From contig LADO01000039.1 of the NCBI GenBank assembly GCA_000961595.1, positions 39,479 through 103,478 of the forward strand: a DNA stretch of 64,000 nt, in the 5' to 3' direction. The notes below the pieces were generated by a model that had not been told where the DNA came from, ran no database searches, and was given only the letters and a program-made list of their open reading frames with translations. Of this stretch, positions 30,679-39,929 are shown in pieces. The position numbers were made by a program, and so were the translations under genes. The DNA comes from Peptococcaceae bacterium BRH_c4b (GTDB lineage: Bacteria; Bacillota; Desulfotomaculia; Desulfotomaculales; Desulfocucumaceae). Numbering within the stretch: the first letter of the stretch is position 1; each line of letters starts with the position of its first letter.

Positions 30679-31657
30679 ACTCCTCCAGCAGGTGGCAGGC
30701 CACCCAGTGACCTGTTTCAACTTCCCTGAACTCCGGCTCGTCAATGGAACACCTTTCCATCCTTTCCGGACAGCGGGTATGAAAGCGGCAACCCACGGGC
30801 GGATTGATAGGGCTGGGTATCTCCCCTTCCAGTATGATGCGGGACTTTTTATATTTCGGATTGGGAACCGGTATAGCCGACAGCAGCGCCCTGGTATAAG
30901 GGTGCAGCGGTGAGGCGTATAGCTTCTCCCCCCCGGCGAGTTCCATCATTTTACCCAGATACATCACCCCTACCCGGTCGCTCATGTGTTTTACCACATT
31001 CAAACCACGGGCGATAAAAACATAGGTTAGGCTTAATTTGCCCTGCAATTCTTTTAATAAATTTATAATCTGGGGCTGGATGGAAACATCTAGTGCGGAA
31101 ACCGGCTCATCACAAATAACAAGTTTAGGGTGCAGGGCCAGCGCCCTGGCGATGCCTGCCCTCTGTCTCTGCCCGCCGCTGAATTCATGGGGATACCTGT
31201 CGTAATGATTTGAACCCAGTCCCACCAGGGACAGCAAGTCCATCACCCTCTCCCTTATATCCGACGCGCCCCCGTAACCGAATATTTTCAGTGGCTCGGC
31301 GATTATGTTCCCCACTGTCATGCGGGGATTGAGAGAAGTATAAGGATCGTGGAAGACTATCTGCATATGTTTGCGTAACTTCCTCATTTCACCGGCGGGG
31401 AGTTCCACAATATTGCGCCCCTGGTAATATATCTCACCCTCAGTGGGCTCCAGCAGCCTCAAGAGCAGCCTGCCCACAGTGGATTTGCCGCAGCCGCTTT
31501 CCCCTACCAGCCCCAGGGTCTCACCGGGAAAAATGCTGAAATTAACGTTATCCACGGCTTTTACCGTAGACTTTAACTTTTTCCAGCCATTTTCTACGTT
31601 AAAGTATTTTTTCAGACCTATTGTTTTCATCAGGGGTGCGGTTTTCTTGGTCAACAC
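30677..31657 (-). CDS. oppF: Oligopeptide/dipeptide-type ABC transporter ATPase (OppF/DppF-like)
   Basis: 326 residues. Walker A GESGCGKST, Q-loop IVFHDPYTSLNPRMTVG, signature FSGGQRQRAGIARAL and Walker B VICDEPVSALD. The C-terminal oligopeptide-type cysteine cluster is GCRFHTRCPERMERC...HWVACHL. It energises import of peptides, nickel or related solutes. In VFIARGLNVV the usual H-loop 'SHDL' is replaced by ARGL, an unusual change that could reduce activity. GTG start behind GGAGGAG, overlapping the oppD stop. Confidence 0.9.
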   Translation of the reverse strand: MLTKKTAPLMKTIGLKKYFNVENGWKKLKSTVKAVDNVNFSIFPGETLGLVGESGCGKSTVGRLLLRLLEPTEGEIYYQGRNIVELPAGEMRKLRKHMQIVFHDPYTSLNPRMTVGNIIAEPLKIFGYGGASDIRERVMDLLSLVGLGSNHYDRYPHEFSGGQRQRAGIARALALHPKLVICDEPVSALDVSIQPQIINLLKELQGKLSLTYVFIARGLNVVKHMSDRVGVMYLGKMMELAGGEKLYASPLHPYTRALLSAIPVPNPKYKKSRIILEGEIPSPINPPVGCRFHTRCPERMERCSIDEPEFREVETGHWVACHLLEE

Positions 31658-32760
31658 TGCTTCTCCTCCTCGTGGTAAAGCCAGCAGCGAACTCCCCGAC
31701 CATCACCCAGGTCCATCATGTGAGGTCTTTGCTCCAGGCACACGGGCTTAACCAGTGAACAGCGGGGGGCAAAGGCGCAGCCTTCAGGCAGGCAGAGCAG
31801 ATTGGGCACGGCTCCTTCAATCATGTAAAGTCTCTCCTGTTTGCCGTACATCCTGGGTATAGAAGCCAGCAGGGCCATGGTATAGGGATGCAGTGGCTCT
31901 TCGAAAAGTGCCTCCACGGGGCTTTCCTCCACCACCTTGCCCGCATACATCACCACCACCCGGTCAGCCATTTCTGCCACCACGGCCAGGTCATGGGTTA
32001 TCATTATTATAGCGGTATTGTATTTTTGTTTTAAATTCATCATCAGATCGATAATCTGAGCCTGGATGGTAACGTCCAGAGCCGTAGTGGGCTCATCAGC
32101 AATTAGTAGCAGCGGGTTACAGCACAGGGCCATGGCAATCATAACCCTCTGGCGCTGGCCCCTGCTCATCTGGTGAGGATAATCCCTGGCTCTTTTTTCC
32201 GGCGAAGGAATGCCGGTCAGCCTGAGCATTTCCACGGCCCTTTCCCAGGCTTCCTGTTTTGAAAGCCCGCGGTGCAACACCAGCGACTCGGCAATCTGTT
32301 CGCCCACCCGGTACACAGGATTTAGGGACGTCATTGGTTCCTGGTATATCATGGAAATACGGTCGCCCCGGATACTGCGCATTTCACTATCCGTAAGCTC
32401 AAACAGGTTTTTGCCGTTAAAGAATATCCTGCCGCTCTCAATTCTTCCCGGGGGACTGGGTATCAGCCCCATTACGGATAGGGCTGTGATGCTTTTACCG
32501 CTACCCGACTCGCCAACCACCGCCAGTGTTTCTCCCGGCGCCAGGGCAAAGGAAACACCGTCCACAGCGGGTACGGTTCCATCGTCAAGCCTGAAATAAA
32601 TTTTAAGTTTATCCAGCACCAGCAGTTCCCGGGCCGCCATCTCCTGAATAAGCTGCTCCCTGGCAGACAATTCCATGGAATCTTCCTGGCAGGGCAGGGA
32701 CACTTCCGGAATTTCCAGATCTGACTGGCTTTCATTCATATTTTCCTTTTCCTGGGCCAT
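31651..32760 (-). CDS. oppD: Oligopeptide/dipeptide-type ABC transporter ATPase (OppD/DppD-like)
   Basis: About 369 residues. ATG 32760 is chosen because AAGGGGGT precedes it. An acidic 40-residue N-terminal extension precedes the ATPase. Walker [30 protein letters not shown], signature [19 protein letters not shown], Walker [13 protein letters not shown] and H-loop [13 protein letters not shown] are all intact, as is the C-terminal [14 protein letters not shown] cluster. It pairs with OppF. A repeat block separates it from the permease gene upstream. Confidence 0.92.
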   Translation of the reverse strand: MAQEKENMNESQSDLEIPEVSLPCQEDSMELSAREQLIQEMAARELLVLDKLKIYFRLDDGTVPAVDGVSFALAPGETLAVVGESGSGKSITALSVMGLIPSPPGRIESGRIFFNGKNLFELTDSEMRSIRGDRISMIYQEPMTSLNPVYRVGEQIAESLVLHRGLSKQEAWERAVEMLRLTGIPSPEKRARDYPHQMSRGQRQRVMIAMALCCNPLLLIADEPTTALDVTIQAQIIDLMMNLKQKYNTAIIMITHDLAVVAEMADRVVVMYAGKVVEESPVEALFEEPLHPYTMALLASIPRMYGKQERLYMIEGAVPNLLCLPEGCAFAPRCSLVKPVCLEQRPHMMDLGDGRGVRCWLYHEEEKQC

Positions 32761-32842
32761 AAGACTAACCCCCTTTACTGCCGCAATCTCGGAGGCCGTT
32801 GAAAAACTGCGCCTGGCTTTGTCAGGCTCGCCGTCCAGTATC

Positions 32843-32930
32843 AATTGGGGACATTATACGTTGGGGACATTCCTCTGAAAGAGGTGTGTCCCCTCACCTT
32901 TTACGGAGGTGTGTCCCCTGACCTCTTACC
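32843..32930. repeat. Element B repeats between oppC and oppD
   Basis: attggggacatt, gttggggacattcctct, gaggtgtgtcccctcacc and ggaggtgtgtcccctgacc occur in a row, giving overlapping GGGGAC/GTCCCC palindromes like those at 4653-4705, 11827-11880 and 48243-48318. The repeats sit within the permease-ATPase operon, so the transcript must cross them. Confidence 0.7.
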
Positions 32931-32992
32931 CAACCGTACGCTCCGCGCTGTCCGGCTTCGCCTTTCGCGCCATGCTTGTTTTTGACCGGCCT

Positions 32993-33871
32993 CTAACATT
33001 TGAGCCTCGGATCAAGGGCGTCACGCAGCCCGTCGCCCAGCAGGTTAAAGGCCAGTACGGTTACAGTAATGGCCAGGCCGGGGAAAAAAACTATATGGGG
33101 CGCGAGACAGTTTCTCCCTACACCCAGCATCGTACCCCACTCCGCATAGGGAGGCTGCACCCCCAGCCCAAGAAAGCCCAGGGCAGCGGTATCCAGTATG
33201 GCCGTGGAGATGCCCAGTGTGGCCTTAACAATGACGGGCGTAGTGATGTTAGGTAATATATGACGGGCGATGATGGCCAGATCCCGGTTGCCGATGGCCC
33301 TGGCGGCCTGCACATAGTCATTCTCTTTCACCGCAAGTACCGAACTGCGAACTATTCTGACATACTCCGGCACGGAAACTATGCCGATGGCGATAATGGC
33401 GTTTTCAATGCCCTTGCCCAGCACCATCATGAAGGCTATGACCAGGAGCAGGGACGGAATGGCCAGCATTATATCCATGAACCTCATAATCAGGTTGTCC
33501 GCCCAGCGTCCGTAATACGCGGCCAGTGAACCCAGTATGGTACCTGCAGCCAGAGCCACCGCCACCGCAAGAAGTCCCACCCATAAAGATATGCGCGCCC
33601 CGTAAATAATCCTGGTATAGATGTCCCGCCCCAGTTCGTCCGTTCCCATAATATGGCTGGCACTTGGCCCTTTTAGCGCCTGGGGCAGTTGCCCCACGTA
33701 GGGATCATAGGACGTCACCAGCGGGGCAAGAATGGCCAGCAGGGTAAGTGTCACCAGTAAAATGAGGCTAGCCATGGCAATCCTGTTCTTTTTGAACCTC
33801 TGCCAGACTTCTCCGAAAGGTGAGTTTTTTTCCTGTTCTACGGCGGCTTCCGTGTTTACCGTTGCACTCAT
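32993..33871 (-). CDS. oppC: Oligopeptide/dipeptide-type ABC permease (OppC/DppC-like)
   Basis: 292 residues with about six membrane helices. It has the N-terminal VWQRFKKNRIAMASLILLV segment, GTDELGRDIYTRIIYGARISLWVG, and the EAA loop YVQAARAIGNRDLAIIARHILPN. It forms the pore with OppB. The closing FNLLGDGLRDALDPRLK is typical. Start ATG with GGGAAG. Preceded by oppB. Confidence 0.93.
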   Translation of the reverse strand: MSATVNTEAAVEQEKNSPFGEVWQRFKKNRIAMASLILLVTLTLLAILAPLVTSYDPYVGQLPQALKGPSASHIMGTDELGRDIYTRIIYGARISLWVGLLAVAVALAAGTILGSLAAYYGRWADNLIMRFMDIMLAIPSLLLVIAFMMVLGKGIENAIIAIGIVSVPEYVRIVRSSVLAVKENDYVQAARAIGNRDLAIIARHILPNITTPVIVKATLGISTAILDTAALGFLGLGVQPPYAEWGTMLGVGRNCLAPHIVFFPGLAITVTVLAFNLLGDGLRDALDPRLKC

Positions 33872-33931
33872 GGCGACTTCCCTTTCCTATTGTGGCTGTC
33901 CATACCAAAACACCGCGCCGTCCCTTTCCGC

Positions 33932-34936
33932 TCAGGAGTATAGAATCCTGGGGTCCAGGAAAGCATAAAGCAAGTCAACCAGCAGTTTAACCAGCACGAA
34001 AAAGGTGGCAGTTAACAATACGCAACCCTGCACCAGGGGATAATCTGCGGCCAGGATGGCATTAACCAGCAATCCCCCGATACCCGGCCAGGAAAATACA
34101 GTCTCCGTGAGCACCGCCCCGCCCAGCAGGGATCCCATCTGGAGGCCGATTACCGTCACCACCGGGATCATAGCATTGCGCAGGGCGTGGCGGTAAATGA
34201 CCACGCTTTCCTGCAGTCCTTTGGCCCTAGCGGTACGCACGTAATCCTGACGGACCATCTCCAGCATGATGGAGCGAGTCGTCCTAGCAATTATGGCCAT
34301 GGAATAGGAAGCCAGGGCCGCAGCAGGCAGTATGATGTGCTTTAGTGAACTGATAAAGGCCGGCCAGTTGCCCGTGATAAGGGAATCCACCAGATACAGG
34401 CCGGTAACCCTGGCAGGTTCCAGACCAATGTCAATACGGCCGGCCGCCGGCAACCAGCCCAGGTATCCGGAGAAAAGGATAATCAGCATCAGACCTAGCC
34501 AGAAAATGGGCATGGAAACCCCTGCCAGGGCTCCCGCCATGCTTAAATAATCAAACATGGAATATTGTTTAACCGCTGTTATGACGCCCACAGTTATGCC
34601 CACCACGGTGGCGATCAGCAAGGCGGCAAAGGTTAGTTCGATGGTGGCGGGAAATCTGGCCAGCATCTCGGTGGTCACCGGGACTTTGGTCATCAGTGAA
34701 TGGCCCAGGTCGCCGTGCATAAGTTGCCAGAGGAATCTGCCAAACTGCAAATAAAGCGGGTCGTTGAGCCCCAGTTCCCGGCGCAGCGCCTCTATCTGCG
34801 CAGTGGTGGCATGCTGCCCCTGCATTAAGGCGGCCGGGTCGGTGGTAATAAGGTGCAGCACCAGAAAAACAAACATGCTTATACCCAGCAGCACCGGTGC
34901 CAGCAATAATATTCTTTTTATTATGTAACGGGTCAT
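33932..34936 (-). CDS. oppB: Oligopeptide/dipeptide-type ABC permease (OppB/DppB-like)
   Basis: 334 residues, about six helices, starting MTRYIIKRILLLAPVLLGISMFVFLVLH. Then LGLNDPLYLQFGRFLWQLMHGDLGHSL and the EAA loop YVRTARAKGLQESVVIYRHALRNAMIPVV. It is the first gene of oppB-C-D-F. No substrate-binding protein gene, which normally leads such an operon, lies upstream (34937-35132 is non-coding apart from a hairpin), so the substrate (peptide, dipeptide or nickel) is open. Confidence 0.93.
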   Translation of the reverse strand: MTRYIIKRILLLAPVLLGISMFVFLVLHLITTDPAALMQGQHATTAQIEALRRELGLNDPLYLQFGRFLWQLMHGDLGHSLMTKVPVTTEMLARFPATIELTFAALLIATVVGITVGVITAVKQYSMFDYLSMAGALAGVSMPIFWLGLMLIILFSGYLGWLPAAGRIDIGLEPARVTGLYLVDSLITGNWPAFISSLKHIILPAAALASYSMAIIARTTRSIMLEMVRQDYVRTARAKGLQESVVIYRHALRNAMIPVVTVIGLQMGSLLGGAVLTETVFSWPGIGGLLVNAILAADYPLVQGCVLLTATFFVLVKLLVDLLYAFLDPRILYS

Positions 34937-35051
34937 TTAATCAGCTCCGTTATAAAATATAATACATTTTACAACATTTAACTGCAAAAAGAAATATGGC
35001 CCCCCACGAACCATGTAAATTACTGTAACTTTCCGGCAAATAATAGAAAAA

Positions 35052-35094
35052 GGGGTCGGGAACCGGTTTGTAAAGATTAGCCGGTCCCGCCCCC
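35052..35094. repeat. GC-rich hairpin between the DUF2512 gene and oppB
   Basis: ggggtcgggaaccgg (35052-35066) pairs with ccggtcccgcccc (35081-35093) with a small bulge. Similar in style to the ggggtcagg palindromes. It has no T-run and is more REP-like than a terminator. Confidence 0.5.
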
Positions 35095-35132
35095 GTACAC
35101 TTCTATATTTTTTACTAAAAATCAATATATTC

Positions 35133-35507
35133 CTATCGCCGCTTACCTCTGCCGCCGAACAGGTTTCTCAGCAGGTATCCGTGATAGTACCACTCACCAG
35201 CCACCACTGCGCCGGCCAAAAGCAGCATACCCAAGGGATTCAATGTACCGTTATACAAAACAATGGCAAACTCCAGGGCTACCACCACGGTAATAACTGC
35301 ATCTGCGACTAGAGCCGCTATATTACCATAACGCGGCAGTATTACCAGGTCGGCCGTCAGGTATGAGGCTAATGTGGCTACTATAGCTATAAGTATGGCC
35401 TCGGTCAGTGTTACAGGGCTGATAAAAGGCAGTATTATACCCATGGCGGGTCCGAAAAAAAGAAACTTGGTCAAAATGCAATTAAAATGCATAAAATGCT
35501 TTTTCAT
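35133..35507 (-). CDS. DUF2512 family membrane protein
   Basis: 124 residues with four likely membrane helices (PAMGIILPFISP, AILIAIVATLASYLTADLVILP, IAALVADAVITVVVALEFAIVLY, LGMLLLAGAVVAGEWYYHGYLL). This is the layout of the YndM-like DUF2512 family of spore-forming Firmicutes; function unknown. It overlaps the stop of the DUF3786 gene (ATGA), so the two are co-translated. Confidence 0.8.
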   Translation of the reverse strand: MKKHFMHFNCILTKFLFFGPAMGIILPFISPVTLTEAILIAIVATLASYLTADLVILPRYGNIAALVADAVITVVVALEFAIVLYNGTLNPLGMLLLAGAVVAGEWYYHGYLLRNLFGGRGKRR

Positions 35508-36154
35508 TTTCTTTTGCCCTCCAGCCAGGTTATGGCGGCTTTGGTACCAACATCCCGATCATAATGATATAGCATCTTGTGGGCCAGTTCAACCCCCAGT
35601 ACCCACAGGGCTGCGGTGGTCAGATGGAACGGGGCCACTGCATCAAATAGAATAATGGAGCGGGAGGGAAAATCTTCATCTCCCTCCCAGAGTGCCACTG
35701 CCAGGGGGAGTTTGGGTAACGCCGGTATGGAGAACGATATATCACCCAAATCAATCTGCCTGCCCCCCAGCGCAGCTGCCGCCCGTCTGAATGCATCGGG
35801 CTTGTCACCGAAGATCCGGGCCAGAGGATTGGTAGCATCGATCTGGAAAGGTACATAGTGGTGTTCACCCTCCGGAAGTTCCAGGAAGGAAAGCCACCTG
35901 TTCCTGGGCGGCAAACCGCTGGCCTCACACAGGTACTGCAGTATTATAGTCCGGTCGTTGAAAGGAACTTCTTCTCCCGGGCTGTCCGCCAGGAAAACCT
36001 TACCGCTTTCCCCTACCTTATACTTACTATTGAAATAGTCGATGGTATAAAATCCGTTCGCACAGGAGACTCCGCTACGGAGAACTACATCGGAGTGGTC
36101 CAGCAGCAGAAATCTTTTAACCGTTTCTTGATAAGCGTTCATGGGATTGCACAA
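35504..36154 (-). CDS. DUF3786 domain protein
   Basis: 216 residues. The conserved parts are LRSGVSCANGFYTIDYFNSKYKVG, PFNDRTIILQYLCEASG and LPLAVALWEGDEDFPSRSIILFDAVAPFHLTTAALWVLG, matching DUF3786 proteins of anaerobes, often near corrinoid or CO dehydrogenase genes. No catalytic assignment is available. A TTG at 36154 behind GGGTGGG, or ATG at 36142, could be the start. Upstream of the DUF2512 gene. Confidence 0.75.
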   Translation of the reverse strand: MCNPMNAYQETVKRFLLLDHSDVVLRSGVSCANGFYTIDYFNSKYKVGESGKVFLADSPGEEVPFNDRTIILQYLCEASGLPPRNRWLSFLELPEGEHHYVPFQIDATNPLARIFGDKPDAFRRAAAALGGRQIDLGDISFSIPALPKLPLAVALWEGDEDFPSRSIILFDAVAPFHLTTAALWVLGVELAHKMLYHYDRDVGTKAAITWLEGKRK

Positions 36155-36285
36155 ATCTACCCACCCTCTCTATCAATCACTACACCGCTACGTTAAATTA
36201 CTGCAAAACCTTAACACCGTCCGCCCTTTAGACGGCAACAGCAGTTCGCTGTTACATCTCGGGTATGCGCCGGCGTTGTAATATT

Positions 36286-36717
36286 TCAGCTGTAATAAAT
36301 ATAAAGCACGATGGCGGTAACTATAACCACCGCATACAATACCATGCTCAGCCCGCCGAAATTAGCCAGGGCGGTCAATTTGATCCCCTGGTTCTCGGCC
36401 CGCTCCCGGACAAGCTTGTACAGCTCCAGTCTTCCTATAACATCCATGACCATGGCGTCCATCAGATCCGGATCGCCCCTCCTGGCCAGCATGCTCTCCA
36501 CTGTGGTGTTAATCCACATTTCCTTTTCCCGGCTGTCGCCGGCCTCAAATCTTTCCCTTAGGTGCAGTTTTAACTCCCTCTCCCTGGGCTTAATCCGCTG
36601 ATAAAAAATACGTCTTTCCTCCCTGGAAAGTTCACGTATATTTTTTATCAACAGGGCCGCCTCATTCCGGGCAAGGCCACAGCCGTCGGCAAGTATGTCT
36701 TTTAGCTCTTCGGACAA
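36286..36717 (-). CDS. Hypothetical protein with C-terminal membrane anchor
   Basis: 143 residues, TTG start with GGAGG 9-10 nt upstream. The first 110 residues are helical and highly charged (REERRIFYQRIKPRERELKLHLRERF). One membrane helix closes the protein (LSMVLYAVVIVTAIVLYIYYS). This suggests a tail-anchored cytoplasmic protein. I do not recognise the family. It is read toward the DUF3786 gene, 130 nt away. Confidence 0.6.
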   Translation of the reverse strand: MSEELKDILADGCGLARNEAALLIKNIRELSREERRIFYQRIKPRERELKLHLRERFEAGDSREKEMWINTTVESMLARRGDPDLMDAMVMDVIGRLELYKLVRERAENQGIKLTALANFGGLSMVLYAVVIVTAIVLYIYYS

Positions 36718-36816
36718 CGAAATATACCTCCGGTATCAGCAACACCGCTACAATTCATTCGCCAAATTAGCTTAATATCCCTGTCTTGTTAACAAATTAA
36801 CAATGAAAATTTATAA

Positions 36817-38778
36817 CTATGGCCAAAAACGCCACGGTGTGGTTAGCGGTAAACAGTATGACCTGGGCTCGGTTCCTTCCACAAATACCGCTTCCAGTGC
36901 CTCTGCATCGCCGGGCAGCGCCAGCAGGCCGTAATCACGGCAAATTTCCTTCCTTACAATCCCCGGAGGTACTTTAAATTCTGCAGCAACCACGCCTTTC
37001 AGCGCATGCTGGATAAAACTTGCCCAGATGGGTGCGGCCAGTGTTCCCCCGGTAGCTCCCACATTTTTACTTTTGTTGTCGTATCCCACATATACTGCAG
37101 CCGCCAAATCAGGGGTGTAGCCCACAAACCACGCATCCCTGTTGTTTTCAGTGGTCCCTGTCTTGCCCGCCGCTGGCCGCCGCAGCATCTCACCGACACC
37201 GGCGGCGGTGCCGCCAGAACCAAGAACTCCGGTGAGCATGTCGGTGACAATATAGGCCGTTTTTTCGTCAATGGCCCTTTCCTGACGGGGGAAATTTTCT
37301 TCCAGTACATTACCTGCCGGGTCAATAATGCGTTCAACAAAATAAGGCTCCGAACTGATACCACCACTGGCCAGGCAGCCGTATGCCGCTGCCATTTCCA
37401 TGGGAGTCACCTCGGAGGTGCCCAGGGCCAGGGAAAGGTATGCTCTCAACGGGCTTTTAATACCCATGCGCCGGGCATAGTCTGCAGAAACTCCGGGCCC
37501 CACCTGTTGATTCAATTTGACGGCCACCACATTGTCCGATATGACCAGGGCTTCCTTTAGCGTGAAGGACCTGTAATGATAGCCGCCACCATAATCAGTG
37601 GGTTTGTAAGGAGGCGCACCGGGCTGCTCATACTCTACCGGCTCACACATGATGATACTGGCCTCTGTATAGCCATTATCCAGCGCAGCTGCGTAAACGA
37701 AGGGCTTAAAAGCGGAACCGGGCTGGCTGCGGGCAGTGGCGCGGTTAAAAGCCGAACGGCCCGGGTCCCTACCCCCCACCATGGCCCTGATAGCACCTGA
37801 CGAAGGATCCAGAGCCACCAGGGCTCCCTCCAGGGCACTGTCTCTGTCCTGCAGTCCTTCAACCAGGGCTCTCTCCGCAGCCTGCTGCATATCAAGATCA
37901 AAGGTGGTTTTAATATCATAGCCGCCGGACATTATTTTTTCCTCCATGCCGGGATGCTTCTTTTTGACATAGTCGTTAACGAGATTAACCAAAAATGCTG
38001 TTCTGCCCACCGGGGTGTTTACTTTTTTTATACTGAGTTTCTCCCCAGCCGCCTTGTTTGCATTGCTCTGATTAATAAATCCCAGTTCCACCATACGCTC
38101 CAGAACCAACCGCTGTCTTTTTTCGGCGGCCTGAAAATTCCTTGCCGGCGAGTAAACTGACGGCGCCCGGGGTATCCCCGCCAGCATAGCGCTTTCAGCC
38201 AGGTCAAGTTCTCTGGCCGGTTTACCGAAATAAGTCCTGGCGGCCATTTCAATACCGTAAGCCCCCTGGCCGAAATAAATCTGGTTAAGATACATGACCA
38301 TTATTTCCGTTTTGGAATATTTCCTCTCCAGTTGGACGGTCAACACAAATTCCTTTAATTTGCGCCCCACCGTTCTTTCGGGGCCAAGATATAAATTTTT
38401 TGCCAACTGCTGGGTTATGGTACTGCCGCCTTCAACTACCTCGCCAGCCCTGAGGTTGTGATATAGGGCGCGGGACAAGCCCACCGGGTCTATCCCGTGG
38501 TGTTTATAAAATCTGGCGTCCTCTATGGCTACAACGGCATCCAGCATCACCGGCGCAATCTCCTCCGCCGTTACCGGGATGCGGTTTTGTCCGGAAACCG
38601 TGGCTATTAGTCTGTCCTCCCGGTCCAGCAGGCGGGAAGGCTCGGGAACACTGGCTTCAGGTATGTTAAATTTCGCAGCGCAACCGGCAGAAAAAACGGT
38701 TAGGAGCACTATAACAAAAAATAAATAATAACGCATCAACCGGATCAATAAGATCATTCCTTCAGCAGAACGATTCAT
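36817..38778 (-). CDS. pbpA: Class A penicillin-binding protein (PBP1A-like)
   Basis: 653 residues. It has a short cytoplasmic start and a membrane anchor at about 15-32. Glycosyltransferase motifs are EDARFYKHHGIDPVG (86-100), GGSTITQQLAKN, and RKLKEFVLTVQLERKYSKTEIMVMYLNQIYFG. Transpeptidase motifs are SAFKPF with the active serine, SDN and KTGTT. It polymerises and crosslinks peptidoglycan outside the membrane. A cysteine at residue 33 (FSAGC) sits where a lipobox would be. The start is uncertain: ATG 38757 and a TTG near 38748 (behind GAAGGA) are alternatives to 38778. The symbol is generic. Confidence 0.92.
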   Translation of the reverse strand: MNRSAEGMILLIRLMRYYLFFVIVLLTVFSAGCAAKFNIPEASVPEPSRLLDREDRLIATVSGQNRIPVTAEEIAPVMLDAVVAIEDARFYKHHGIDPVGLSRALYHNLRAGEVVEGGSTITQQLAKNLYLGPERTVGRKLKEFVLTVQLERKYSKTEIMVMYLNQIYFGQGAYGIEMAARTYFGKPARELDLAESAMLAGIPRAPSVYSPARNFQAAEKRQRLVLERMVELGFINQSNANKAAGEKLSIKKVNTPVGRTAFLVNLVNDYVKKKHPGMEEKIMSGGYDIKTTFDLDMQQAAERALVEGLQDRDSALEGALVALDPSSGAIRAMVGGRDPGRSAFNRATARSQPGSAFKPFVYAAALDNGYTEASIIMCEPVEYEQPGAPPYKPTDYGGGYHYRSFTLKEALVISDNVVAVKLNQQVGPGVSADYARRMGIKSPLRAYLSLALGTSEVTPMEMAAAYGCLASGGISSEPYFVERIIDPAGNVLEENFPRQERAIDEKTAYIVTDMLTGVLGSGGTAAGVGEMLRRPAAGKTGTTENNRDAWFVGYTPDLAAAVYVGYDNKSKNVGATGGTLAAPIWASFIQHALKGVVAAEFKVPPGIVRKEICRDYGLLALPGDAEALEAVFVEGTEPRSYCLPLTTPWRFWP

Positions 38779-38999
38779 AAGCTATAATTTAATACGAGAA
38801 CTTTCGACTCTAAACGGTAATATTATATCCAGTCAAGCAGTAATTTATCTTGTCTCCCACTGTCTCCTACATAAGTATACAATTGATTTCACTGGCATAA
38901 TATGGTTATAATATTAAAGACTGTGCATTTCAGGTATTTCATGATTAAATATAGATTAATATGTTTGTGATAATCAATCACCGGCAGGAGAGTGTAACA

Positions 39000-39863
39000 T
39001 TGCTGACCGAACAACACAACACCAGCACAGAGTTGAAAAACACGGAAGTATTTGCGCTGGTAGGCTCCAGTGGGACCGGTAAAAGCCACCGGGCTATTAA
39101 ATTGGCCCATGAGTGTGGAGCGGAAATAATAATAGATGACGGGCTGATTATCAAAGCAAATCAAATACTGATGGGCCATACGGCTAAAAAGCAGCCTACC
39201 CGCATCGGCGCCATCAAAGCCGCCCTCTTCCTCGATAAGTCCCAGGCGGCAAATGCCAGGGAAGTTATCAATGAACTATCGCCGGAAAAGATATTAATTT
39301 TGGGGACTTCAGAGGGCATGGTGGATAAAATTGCCGAAACCCTTGGCTTGCCGACCGTCAAAAACTATATAATGATTGAAGATATAGCGTCCGGCAAGGA
39401 AATAGAAAGAGCCCGGTTGATGCGCTCAAGATATGCCAGGCACGTCATTCCGGCACCCACAGTGGAAGTAAGAAAAAGCTTTCCGGGTACGCTAATCGAC
39501 CCGTTAAAAGTTTTTTTGAAACCCCAGAACAAAGCCGGCCGAAAAAGCTGGCTGGAGCAGTCCGTGGTGCGTCCCAACTTTACCTACTACGGCAAACTGA
39601 CCATTTCCAAACAGGCCCTGGTAGCCATAGCAAGCAGGGCGGCAGAAGAAACAAAGGGCGTAAAAAGCGCCGGCAAGGTCAATGTCACCCAGAATGAGGA
39701 GGGCATAGCTGTGGAGATATTTCCTGTACTGCTCTTCGGCTCAAATCTCGCCGCCATATCCGGGGAAATACAGGATGCTGTTAAAAGGCATCTGGAATAC
39801 ATGACATGTTTGTCCGTAACTTCTGTAAACGTCACTGTAATAGATATCGCCTTTGACAGATAA
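39000..39863 (+). CDS. P-loop ATP-binding protein with Asp23/Gls24-like C-terminal domain
   Basis: About 287 residues from a TTG at 39000, with AGGAG 9 nt upstream. Walker A GSSGTGKS lies at about residues 22-29, followed by IIIDDGLIIKANQILMGHTAKKQPTRIGAIKAALF, then a middle region with HVIPAPTVEVRKSFPG. The last 110 residues (FTYYGKLTISKQALVAIASRAAEETKGVKSAGKV...AVEIFPVLLFGSNLAAISGEIQDAVKRHLEYMT) resemble Asp23/Gls24 alkaline-shock domains. The combination suggests an ATP- or metabolite-sensing protein at the envelope; function not established. It ends in a strong shared terminator with the cell wall hydrolase gene opposite. Confidence 0.7.
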   Translation: MLTEQHNTSTELKNTEVFALVGSSGTGKSHRAIKLAHECGAEIIIDDGLIIKANQILMGHTAKKQPTRIGAIKAALFLDKSQAANAREVINELSPEKILILGTSEGMVDKIAETLGLPTVKNYIMIEDIASGKEIERARLMRSRYARHVIPAPTVEVRKSFPGTLIDPLKVFLKPQNKAGRKSWLEQSVVRPNFTYYGKLTISKQALVAIASRAAEETKGVKSAGKVNVTQNEEGIAVEIFPVLLFGSNLAAISGEIQDAVKRHLEYMTCLSVTSVNVTVIDIAFDR

Positions 39864-39890
39864 CAAGTATAAATTCAATAATAGTAATAA

Positions 39891-39929
39891 AAAACAAGAT
39901 GCTGCCCGGTACGGGCAGCATCTTGTTTT
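39891..39929. terminator. Bidirectional terminator
   Basis: aaaacaagatgctgcccg (39891-39908) and cgggcagcatcttgtttt (39912-39929) are perfect reverse complements around gta, with T-runs on both strands. It serves the convergent P-loop/Asp23 gene and the cell wall hydrolase gene. Confidence 0.93.
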
